Positions 21,944-29,789 of a stretch of 31,166 bases of DNA are shown here, piece after piece. Positions within the stretch are counted from its first letter, which is position 1, and each line of letters begins with the position of its first letter. The notes beneath the pieces are model-generated. The model was not told where the DNA came from and did not search any database. It saw only the letters and a list, made by a program, of their open reading frames with translations. This DNA is from DATBDM01 sp036269915 (GTDB taxonomy: Bacteria; Actinomycetota; Thermoleophilia; Solirubrobacterales; Solirubrobacteraceae): NCBI GenBank assembly GCA_036269915.1, contig DATBDM010000180.1, positions 1 to 31,166 of the forward strand, read 5' to 3'. The position numbers and the translations under genes were made by a program.

Positions 21944-22719
21944 CCGGCCGCGCTGCCCGCGACCGGCTTCTCCCAGGCCAGCACGCTCCCACCGCCGGCC
22001 GAGGTAGGCCCGCGACCCTGGGCGAGCTCTGACCGCAGGCGCTCCAGGCCGTCGCGCATCTCCTCGGGGTGATCGCGCTCGAGGCGCTCGAAGTAGCTCG
22101 TCTGGCGCCGCCACTGCGGCTCGAGCACCCGCTCCGGGAACGCCGAGAGCGCGCCGAGGGACGCATCCTCGAGGTCGGTGAAGACGACCGGGAGCCGCCG
22201 CGCGCCCGGCAGCTCGGCGGTCAGCTCCGGCAGCGTCGGATGCGACGCGTCCATCCACGCCCGCGTGGACGGGAAGTAGTCGTGGTACCACTGCGCCGCG
22301 ATGTCCTCGCGGGCATAGACCATCAGCGCGAGGCGCCCACCCGGGCGCAGCACGCGCCGCACCTCGGCCAACGCCCGCGCCGGGTCGTCGACGTGATGCA
22401 GCATCGAGACCATCACGACCGCGTCGGCGCTCTCGTCGTCGACCGGCAGCGACTGCGCGTCGGCCTCGCGGGTCTCGAGCCCCTTGGCCGCCGCCCGCGC
22501 CAGCATCGGCGGCGAGCGGTCGAGCACCAGCACGTCCCAGCCCGCGTCGCGCAGCGCCCGAGCGTAGTTGCCCGTCCCGCCGCCGACGTCGAGCAGGCGC
22601 CGGCCCGGGGCGCCCGCGAGCGCCTCCTCGAGCGGGCGCAGGATCGACGGGCTCGCTCCGCGTGTCGCGTCGTAGGTCTCCGCCTGGCGCGAGTAGTCCT
22701 TCAGCAGACCTTCGCTCAT
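21940..22719 (-). CDS. class I SAM-dependent methyltransferase (UbiE/COQ5-like)
   Basis: This 259-residue protein has motif I as RRLLDVGGGTGNYARAL (about 40-56), the acidic strand VLVLDRSPPML (motif II), then EADAQSLPVDDESADAVV and MLHHVDDPARALAEVRRVLRPGGRLAL, which are the Methyltransf_11 motifs for SAM binding. The C-terminal third (about 165-259) is a variable substrate lid with no clue to the acceptor. ATG 22719 has no strong Shine-Dalgarno in view. It lies 14 bp behind the ComF gene on the same strand and its stop overlaps the stop of the convergent EAL-HDOD gene. Confidence 0.88.
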   Translation of the reverse strand: MSEGLLKDYSRQAETYDATRGASPSILRPLEEALAGAPGRRLLDVGGGTGNYARALRDAGWDVLVLDRSPPMLARAAAKGLETREADAQSLPVDDESADAVVMVSMLHHVDDPARALAEVRRVLRPGGRLALMVYAREDIAAQWYHDYFPSTRAWMDASHPTLPELTAELPGARRLPVVFTDLEDASLGALSAFPERVLEPQWRRQTSYFERLERDHPEEMRDGLERLRSELAQGRGPTSAGGGSVLAWEKPVAGSAAG

Positions 22720-22733
22720 GCATCCAGTGTGCC

Positions 22734-23429
22734 TCAGAGCGTGCGCGCATAGCTCACCGCCACCACCTCGGCGCAGCCGCCCGCGCGCAGCGCCCTGGCG
22801 CACGCGTCGAGCGTCGCGCCCGTCGTGTGGACATCGTCGACCAGCAGCGCCCGCCGCGGCGCGGGCGCGCGCAGCTCGACCACCAGCCTCCCCGCGGCGC
22901 GGCGCGCGGCCCGGCCCATGCCGGCCGCCCGCGGCCCGTGATCGCGCCGGCGCAGGCAGGGCGCGAGCGCCACGCCCGCGCGCGCGGCCAGCGAGCCGGC
23001 GAGCGCGCCCGCGGGGTCGAACCCGCGCGACCGCCGCCGCCGGGGCTGCGGCGGGACGGGAACGAGCGCGAACGCGCCCGAGCGCAGCGCAGCGCGCAGA
23101 TCGGCCGGCAGGTTGGCGGCGATCTGCGCGGCCATCAGGCCGGCGAGCGGGATCGCCCCGCGGAACTTCAGCGCGCCGACGAGCTCTCGCGCGACGCCGT
23201 CGTAGGCAACGGGCGACCACGCCCGCGCGAACGCCGCGCCCGCCGCCGGGCACGACCGGTCCGCGTGGGCTGGCAGCGCGCAGCGCGGGCAGGCACGCCG
23301 CGGCAGCCACGGCATCGCACCCGCACACGACGGGCAGAGGCGCAGCACGGCGCCGCTCAGCGGCGCCCGGCACGCCGGGCAGGCGGGTGGCGCCACGAGG
23401 GAGACGATCTCGGCAAGGACGGCGGTCAC
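22734..23429 (-). CDS. ComF family phosphoribosyltransferase-like protein
   Basis: This encodes 231 residues if GTG 23429 is used; an upstream in-frame start at 23471 would add 14 residues. The N-terminus holds two CxxC knuckles (CPAC, CPSC) and a third CPRC, a zinc ribbon typical of ComF. The C-terminal half is a type I phosphoribosyltransferase fold with the PRPP loop RALLVDDVHTTGATLDAC, preceded by VPVPPQPRRRRSRGFDPA. In naturally competent bacteria ComF helps take up single-stranded DNA; in many others its role is unknown. No other competence gene is visible here. It is divergent from ctaG across 60 bp. Confidence 0.88.
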   Translation of the reverse strand: MTAVLAEIVSLVAPPACPACRAPLSGAVLRLCPSCAGAMPWLPRRACPRCALPAHADRSCPAAGAAFARAWSPVAYDGVARELVGALKFRGAIPLAGLMAAQIAANLPADLRAALRSGAFALVPVPPQPRRRRSRGFDPAGALAGSLAARAGVALAPCLRRRDHGPRAAGMGRAARRAAGRLVVELRAPAPRRALLVDDVHTTGATLDACARALRAGGCAEVVAVSYARTL

Positions 23430-23489
23430 ATGGGAAGCGTCCCGACATCCGTGTGACGTGTCAGCACGCAAGCGTCACAATCCTGTGCC

Positions 23490-24293
23490 GTGTCTGTCGA
23501 CACTTCGTGGACGTTCGCCCCGATCGTCGTCATCGCCCTGCTGGCGTACGCGACGATCTACGGCATGCGCTGGCGGACGGCCCGCGCGGAGGGCGGCGCG
23601 CGCGCCGCGCCCGCCTCGCGCGCCGTGCTCTGGGGCCTGGGCATCCTCTGCCTCGCCGTCGCGCTGATCTCGCCTGTCGACGTGCTCGGCGAGCAGTTCG
23701 CGTCCTTCCACATGGTTCAGCACCTGCTGATCGCCGACCTCGCGCCGATCTTCCTGACGCTGGGGTTGACGAAATGGATCCTGCGGCCGGCCACGCGTCG
23801 CATCCACCGGATCGAGCGCGCCGCCGGGCCGTTCGGCCACCCGGCGTTCGGCGTCGTCGCCTACGTGGGCGCGATGTGGTTCTGGCACATCCCGGCGCTT
23901 TACGACGCGGCCTTGAGCAACGGCAACGTGCACGTCCTCGAGCATCTGTCGTTCGGGGCGGCCGGACTTTTGTACTGGTGGCACCTGCTGTCGCCGATCC
24001 GCTCGCGAATGCGCCTCGGCGGCCTCGGCCCGATCGCCTACATGGCCTCCACCAAGCTGCTCGTCGGCTTCCTCGGCGTGATGCTCGCCTTCGCCCCGAA
24101 CCTGCTCTACGACTACGACTGGCCGGGCACGAAGTGGGGCCTGAGCGCGATCAACGACCAGCACGTCGGGGGGCTGATCATGGCCCTGGAGCAGTCGATC
24201 GTGATGGGGATCGCGCTCGCGTACCTGTTCTTCCGCATGCTCTCGGAATCCGAGGCCGCCGACCAGCGGGCCGAGCGCTACGCCGCGCCCTGA
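23490..24293 (+). CDS. ctaG: cytochrome c oxidase assembly protein CtaG (caa3-type)
   Basis: This 267-residue membrane protein has about seven hydrophobic helices. Conserved features are SPVDVLGEQFASFHMVQHLL, which carries the paired His residues, then MWFWHIPALYDAAL and VHVLEHLSFGAAGLLYWW, as in the Bacillus CtaG family (PF09678). The family is needed for building copper-containing aa3/caa3 oxidases. The oxidase genes themselves are outside the window. The start is GTG 23490. The soluble C-terminal tail is short and polar. It ends 13 bp from the convergent phosphatidyltransferase stop. Confidence 0.9.
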   Translation: MSVDTSWTFAPIVVIALLAYATIYGMRWRTARAEGGARAAPASRAVLWGLGILCLAVALISPVDVLGEQFASFHMVQHLLIADLAPIFLTLGLTKWILRPATRRIHRIERAAGPFGHPAFGVVAYVGAMWFWHIPALYDAALSNGNVHVLEHLSFGAAGLLYWWHLLSPIRSRMRLGGLGPIAYMASTKLLVGFLGVMLAFAPNLLYDYDWPGTKWGLSAINDQHVGGLIMALEQSIVMGIALAYLFFRMLSESEAADQRAERYAAP

Positions 24294-24306
24294 CGGCGCG
24301 GACGGG

Positions 24307-24978
24307 TCAGCGCGGCACCGCGGCCGGCTCGCGCAGCGCCAGCGTGCGCAGGTTGCGCGCCGCCCGCACGCCAAGGCCGGCGAGCATCAGCGCGGCGACG
24401 CCCAGGGCGACGACGTCGAGCGCCGACAGCGTCACGCCGGCCACCGCGAAGGAGACCGGGACGCCGAGCGCCATCGCCGTGTTGAGGCCGATCAGGCCGA
24501 GCCGCGCCTCGGTCGGGCCGACGCGCCCGTAGCCGAGCGAGAACACGCCCAGGACCTGCGTCTCGAGGTAGGTGTTGATCGAGAGGACCAGGTAGGCGAT
24601 CACGACGACCAGGCCCGTGGTCAGCAGCAGGAACGGGGAGAGCCCGAGCCCGAGTCCGATCAGCGCGGTGGCGACCGCGTCCACGAGATGGTCGAGGTAG
24701 TAGCCGTAGCGAGGGCGCTCGGTCCGGCGCACGCGGGCGAGCGTGCCGTCGAGCGAGTCGCCGAGCCAGTGGACGACGAGCAGGCCGCTGGCCGCCCACA
24801 GCCAGGCCGTCGAGTGCGCCGAGAGCGCGTAGGCGGCCGCGATCGCCGCCGCCGCGGCGACGCCGAGGGCGGTCAGGTGGTCGGGCATCACCCGCGCCGG
24901 CAGCCGGCGCGCGATCCACTCGAGCGCGCGTGCCTCGGGGCGGGCCAGCAGGAACGTCTTCTCGCGCGGGGCGCTCAC
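24307..24978 (-). CDS. CDP-alcohol phosphatidyltransferase family membrane protein
   Basis: This 223-residue integral membrane enzyme has about six helices. The family signature D-x2-D-G-x2-A-R-x9-G-x3-D-x3-D is complete (DSLDGTLAR, then RYGYYLDHLVD), providing the metal and CDP-alcohol site. These enzymes transfer a phosphatidyl-type group to an alcohol such as inositol phosphate, glycerophosphate or another polyol; the acceptor cannot be told here. GTG 24978 has AAGGAGG 7 nt upstream, clearly fixing the start. It follows the UDP-glucose pyrophosphorylase gene on the same strand, 58 bp away. Confidence 0.85.
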   Translation of the reverse strand: MSAPREKTFLLARPEARALEWIARRLPARVMPDHLTALGVAAAAAIAAAYALSAHSTAWLWAASGLLVVHWLGDSLDGTLARVRRTERPRYGYYLDHLVDAVATALIGLGLGLSPFLLLTTGLVVVIAYLVLSINTYLETQVLGVFSLGYGRVGPTEARLGLIGLNTAMALGVPVSFAVAGVTLSALDVVALGVAALMLAGLGVRAARNLRTLALREPAAVPR

Positions 24979-25036
24979 AGCGGATCCTCCTTGTCGACCG
25001 TCGTTCAACAAGGAGTACCCCGGCCCGCGCGCGGCG

Positions 25037-26422
25037 TTACCCCTCGAGCACAGCCCCGTCCTCGATCTCCTTCGGCCCCTCGACCTTCACCCGGCCCCGC
25101 ACGACGACCCCGTGACCGAAGCGGACGTCGCCCTCGACCGCGATCCGCTCGCAGCCGACCAGCGACGGGGCGCCCGCCGGGAAGCGCTCGTCGAAGTCCG
25201 CGAGCTTCTTGTAGTAGTCGTCGTCGAGGTCCACGACGGGCGGCGTCCCGTCGCGCGAGTCGTCGAGGACGACGCGCGCGTCGTCGGCGAGCACGTAGGC
25301 GTCCGAGCGCAGCGCGAGCAGGTCCTCGGTCGTCTTGACCGGGGAGAAGCGCCGGCGCGGCACGCGCACGGGCCGCGCGCCGTCGAACACGCCGATCGCC
25401 GCGCCCATCGCGGTCTCGAGCTGGAAGACCTCCGGAGTGGACTTGTCGCTCGGGTCGACCGTCTTGCGATTGACGATCAGCGGCAGCCCGAGCACGCCGT
25501 CGCGCTCGGCCATCACCCGCTTGAGCGCCTCGAGGTCGAGCCACAGGTTGTTGGTGTTGACGTAGCGATGGCGGCTGATGTCCTGCAGCGCGCCGAGGTC
25601 CTCGTCCGGCGTCTGCGCGCTCTCGCGCAGCAGGTAGCGGTCGCCCTTGCGCGCGATGTGGCCGCCCTTGCGGTCGGCCTCGGTGCGGTCGGTGACCTCC
25701 ATCGCGAAGGGGATCTCCTCGCTCGCGATCCAGGCGAGGATGCGCGGGTCGAGCACCGCGCCGAGGTTGTCGGAGTTCGACATGAACGCCCAGCGGTAGC
25801 CGGCGTCGAGCAGGGCGTCGAGCGTCCCGGAGCTCAGCAGCGCGGTGTAGACGTCGCCGTGCCCGGGCGGGCACCACTCGAGCGACGGGTTCTGCGGCCA
25901 CTCGGCGGGCCCGAGCCCGTCGACCAGCACCTTCGGCTCCTTGTTCTGGACGAAGTCCGCCGGCACGTCGGAGGCCAGCTCGGGATGCGCGTCGAGCGCC
26001 TGCAGCGAGTCGTCGCGCGTGGCGAAGGAGTTCATCAGCAGCAGCGGCAGGCGGGCGCCCGTGCGCTCGCGCAGCTCGAGCACCTGGCGGGCGATCACAT
26101 CGAGGAAGCTGAGCCCGTCCTTGGCCTCGATCAGCGACTTCGCGCGCGTCATCCCCATGCTCGTGCCGAGCCCGCCGTTGAGCTTGAGCACGATCACCTG
26201 GTCCAGCGGCGCGCCTGTGCCCGCGGCCGAAGGCCGCTGGGTATCGGACTCCGGCAGCTCGTCGAGGTCCTGGACCTCCTCGACGGGCTCGATCTCCGCC
26301 TCGGGCAGCATCCCCGTCTCGCCCTCGCGCAGCTGCTCGTAGTAGTGCTTGAAGGTGTCGATCGCGGCGCGGGGGACCCCCTCGCGCTCCATCTTCTCCA
26401 CGCAGGCCTCGAGTCCGTCCAT
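25037..26422 (-). CDS. UTP--glucose-1-phosphate uridylyltransferase, eukaryotic-type (UDPGP family)
   Basis: This 461-residue cytoplasmic enzyme makes UDP-glucose from UTP and glucose-1-phosphate. The nucleotide-binding loop VLKLNGGLGTSMGMTRAKS (about 78-96) and RYVNTNNLWLDL match the eukaryotic-type UDPGP family (PF01704) rather than the GalU type usual in bacteria. The C-terminus (SLVGCERIAVEGDVRFGHGV and on) is a left-handed beta-helix-like tail as in the eukaryotic enzymes. ATG 26422 is chosen over a start 11 codons upstream because the latter overlaps the neighbouring stop. It lies 10 bp behind the SAHH-like gene and is probably in the same operon. Related genes occur in bifidobacteria. 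Confidence 0.9.
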   Translation of the reverse strand: MDGLEACVEKMEREGVPRAAIDTFKHYYEQLREGETGMLPEAEIEPVEEVQDLDELPESDTQRPSAAGTGAPLDQVIVLKLNGGLGTSMGMTRAKSLIEAKDGLSFLDVIARQVLELRERTGARLPLLLMNSFATRDDSLQALDAHPELASDVPADFVQNKEPKVLVDGLGPAEWPQNPSLEWCPPGHGDVYTALLSSGTLDALLDAGYRWAFMSNSDNLGAVLDPRILAWIASEEIPFAMEVTDRTEADRKGGHIARKGDRYLLRESAQTPDEDLGALQDISRHRYVNTNNLWLDLEALKRVMAERDGVLGLPLIVNRKTVDPSDKSTPEVFQLETAMGAAIGVFDGARPVRVPRRRFSPVKTTEDLLALRSDAYVLADDARVVLDDSRDGTPPVVDLDDDYYKKLADFDERFPAGAPSLVGCERIAVEGDVRFGHGVVVRGRVKVEGPKEIEDGAVLEG

Positions 26423-26432
26423 GCCCCCGAAC

Positions 26433-27662
26433 CTACCCAGAGCGGCGCCAGCCACGCAGGTAGGCGGCCTGCTCGTCCGAGAGCGTGTCGATCGCGACGC
26501 CGAGCGAGGCCAGCTTGAGCGCGGCGACCTCGCGATCGATGCGCTCCGGCACCGGGTGCACGCCGGGCGCGAGCCGCTCGCCGCGCACCAGCTCCTCGAC
26601 GGCGAGCGCCTGCAGCGCGAAGGAGATGTCCATGACGGCGGCGGGATGGCCCTCGGCCGCGGCCAGGTTGACGACGCGGCCGCCCGCGAGCAGGTTCAGG
26701 CGCCGGCCGCCGAGGTCGTACTGCTCGACCAGCGGGCGGACCTCGCGCACGGAGTCGGCCGCGGCGCGCAGGCCCGGGATGTCGATCTCGACGTCGAAGT
26801 GGCCCGCGTTGGCGAGCACCGAGCCGTCCTGCATGCGCGCGAAGTGCTCCGGCCGCAGCACGTCGCGGCCGCCGGTGACCGTGATGAAGATGTCCCCGCG
26901 CGCGGCGGCGTCGAGGGCGGGGAGCACCTCGAAGCCGTCCATGCGCGCCTCGAGCGCGCGCATCGGATCGACCTCGCAGACCAGCACCGACGCCCCGAGG
27001 CCGTCCGCGCGCTGGGCCACGCCCCGGCCGGTCCAGCCGTAGCCGAAGACGACCACGGTGCGGCCCGCGAGCAGCAGGTTGGTCGTGCGCAGGATCCCGT
27101 CGAGCGTCGACTGGCCGGTGCCGAAGCGGTCGTTGAAGACGCGCTCGGTCATCGCCTCGTTGACGGCGATCACCGGGCAGGCGAGCACGCCCTCGGCCTG
27201 CAGCGCGCGCAGGCGCACGAGCCCGGTGGTCGTCTCCTCGATGCCTCCGAGCATGCCCTCGAGCAGGTCGGGGCGCGCGAGGTGCAGCGCGCTCAGCAGG
27301 TCGGCGCCGTCGTCGAGCGTGATCCGCGGCGCGCGGGCGACGACGGCCGCCACGTGCGCGGCCCAGGCGTCCGCGTCCTCGCCGCGGCGGGCGTGGACCT
27401 CGCTGCCTGACGCGCGCAGCGCCTCCGCCACGTCGTCCTGCGTCGCAAACGGATTCGAGGCGCACAGCGCCACGCTCGCGCCGCCGGCCTCGAGCGTGCG
27501 CACGAGGTTGGCGGTCTCGGAGGTGACGTGCAGGCACGCGCCGACCACGAGCCCCTCGAGCGGCCGCGCCGCCGCGAAACGCTCGCGGATCGAGCGCAGG
27601 ACGGGCATCTGCCCGTCCGCCCAGGCGACCCGAGCCTCACCGGCCCGGGTCCCGGCGGTCAT
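26433..27662 (-). CDS. adenosylhomocysteinase-like protein (archaeal/Thermotoga-type) with altered catalytic residues
   Basis: This 409-residue protein matches the short archaeal-type S-adenosylhomocysteine hydrolase along its whole length: ACLHVTSETANLVRTL (H45), ITLDDGADL, EETTTGLVRL, the NAD turn VVFGYGWTGRGVAQRA, NAGHFDVEIDI and EGHPAAVMDISFALQ. The active-site helix reads AVNEAMTERVFNDRFGTGQS. Against AhcY (NVNDSVTKSKFDNLYG) the catalytic Lys is Glu173 and the catalytic Asp is Asn177; the neighbouring Asp is Glu169. NAD binding should persist but normal hydrolase chemistry is unlikely. Its ATG directly abuts the ahcY stop (TAG then ATG), so it is made together with AhcY. It may regulate AhcY, bind a nucleoside ligand, or have a new reaction. 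Confidence 0.85.
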   Translation of the reverse strand: MTAGTRAGEARVAWADGQMPVLRSIRERFAAARPLEGLVVGACLHVTSETANLVRTLEAGGASVALCASNPFATQDDVAEALRASGSEVHARRGEDADAWAAHVAAVVARAPRITLDDGADLLSALHLARPDLLEGMLGGIEETTTGLVRLRALQAEGVLACPVIAVNEAMTERVFNDRFGTGQSTLDGILRTTNLLLAGRTVVVFGYGWTGRGVAQRADGLGASVLVCEVDPMRALEARMDGFEVLPALDAAARGDIFITVTGGRDVLRPEHFARMQDGSVLANAGHFDVEIDIPGLRAAADSVREVRPLVEQYDLGGRRLNLLAGGRVVNLAAAEGHPAAVMDISFALQALAVEELVRGERLAPGVHPVPERIDREVAALKLASLGVAIDTLSDEQAAYLRGWRRSG

Positions 27663-29093
<1,431 letters not shown>

Positions 29094-29117
29094 GGTGGGG
29101 ATCTCCCTGTCGGTCGC

Positions 29118-29486
29118 TTACGGGGTGACGGTCAGCGCGGCGGCCGCCAGGAGCTTGGAATGCTTGACCTGCTCGAATCGCAGCCAGTCGGACTGCGGGA
29201 CGTCGGCAGGACGCTCGGCCTCCGCCTCGAGCCAGCCGTCCGTCGCGCCGCGCAACTCCGGCTCGTTGCGCAGACGCAGGGCGAAGGCGAGGTCGGAGAG
29301 GCCGATCTCGTGCTCGGCGAGCAGCTCGCGCAGGGTACGCAGGCGCTGCAGCTCGGCCGGCCCGTAGAGGCGGTAGCCGCCCGCCGAACGCGCGGGCTCG
29401 ACGAGCCCGACCCGCTCCACGTAGCGCAGCATGCGCGGCGACCAGCCCGTGGTCTCCGCCGCCTCCTGGATCGTCAGCGCGTCCAT
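29118..29486 (-). CDS. MerR family transcriptional regulator
   Basis: This 122-residue protein has the MerR winged helix at 1-70: LTIQEAAETTGWSPRMLRYV then GLVEPARSAGGYRLYG and the helix LQRLRTLRELLAEHEIGLSDL. No effector cysteines or large ligand-binding domain follow, only about 40 residues (to ALTVTP), so it is a short HspR/GlnR-like member that may respond to a protein partner or simply repress. It is the first gene of the merR-ahcY unit and is preceded by a palindrome overlapping its own promoter, so autoregulation together with ahcY is likely. Confidence 0.9.
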   Translation of the reverse strand: MDALTIQEAAETTGWSPRMLRYVERVGLVEPARSAGGYRLYGPAELQRLRTLRELLAEHEIGLSDLAFALRLRNEPELRGATDGWLEAEAERPADVPQSDWLRFEQVKHSKLLAAAALTVTP

Positions 29487-29495
29487 CGGATCGCG

Positions 29496-29527
29496 AGTCT
29501 AGCGGAACCCTGACACAGTCGTGTCAA
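29496..29527 (-). promoter_or_regulatory. promoter of merR-ahcY unit
   Basis: On the minus strand a perfect TTGACA -35 (29522-29527) and TAGACT -10 (29496-29501) are separated by 20 bp, longer than the usual 17 and typical of MerR-controlled promoters. The start of transcription would fall within a few bases of the ATG at 29486, and no Shine-Dalgarno is visible, so the merR mRNA may be leaderless. Confidence 0.55.
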
Positions 29528-29530
29528 GGT
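29507..29530. promoter_or_regulatory. palindromic operator over the merR promoter
   Basis: TGACAC-AGTC-GTGTCA (29511-29526) is a perfect 6-bp-arm dyad, extended by ACC/GGT on the outside past a single mismatch. It covers the -35 and part of the spacer. Dyads of this form, with ACC/GGT ends, are common MerR-family sites. Confidence 0.6.
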
Positions 29531-29599
29531 TGCTTAGCCCCCGTGCAGCGGCGGGTAGTGCCATGAGTTCCACGTGAACCAGCCCTGGGAGGCCCCGAC

Positions 29600-29764
29600 A
29601 TGTCCCTGATCAACCGCGCGATGCGCTTCGCCCAATCCCGGCAGGGGCGGCAGATGATCGCCAAGGCGAGCGACTACGCCCGCAGCCCGAAGGGCAAGGC
29701 CCGCATCGAGCAGGCGCGCCGCCAGCTTGCCAACCGTCGCGGGGGGCGTCCGCCCGCGCGCTGA
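29600..29764 (+). CDS. small basic protein, 54 residues, function unknown
   Basis: ATG 29600 has GGGAGG (29587-29592) 7 nt upstream and opens a 54-codon frame to TGA 29762-29764. The protein starts MSLINRAMRFAQSRQGRQMI and continues with Lys/Arg- and Gln-rich helices (KARIEQARRQLANRR), ending RPPAR. It has no Cys and no membrane segment. The good ribosome-binding site, proper codon use and helical pattern support a real gene. Its basic charge would fit nucleic-acid or membrane-surface binding, but no family is recognised with certainty. It precedes the ThDP-dependent enzyme by 25 bp and may be cotranscribed with it. Confidence 0.65.
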   Translation: MSLINRAMRFAQSRQGRQMIAKASDYARSPKGKARIEQARRQLANRRGGRPPAR

Positions 29765-29789
29765 GCGCATGGGTGGCAGGATGCCGCCC

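Noticed and set aside
23452..23479. Inverted repeat TGTGACG-N14-CGTCACA between comF and ctaG.
   Set aside because: Arms of 7 bp in a GC-rich divergent gap are expected by chance, and there is no regulator nearby; could be an operator but is unsupported.
29094..29117. Possible SAH riboswitch upstream of ahcY.
   Set aside because: Only 24 bp separate merR and ahcY, mostly the ribosome-binding site; there is no room for the aptamer and no conserved core in the merR coding end.
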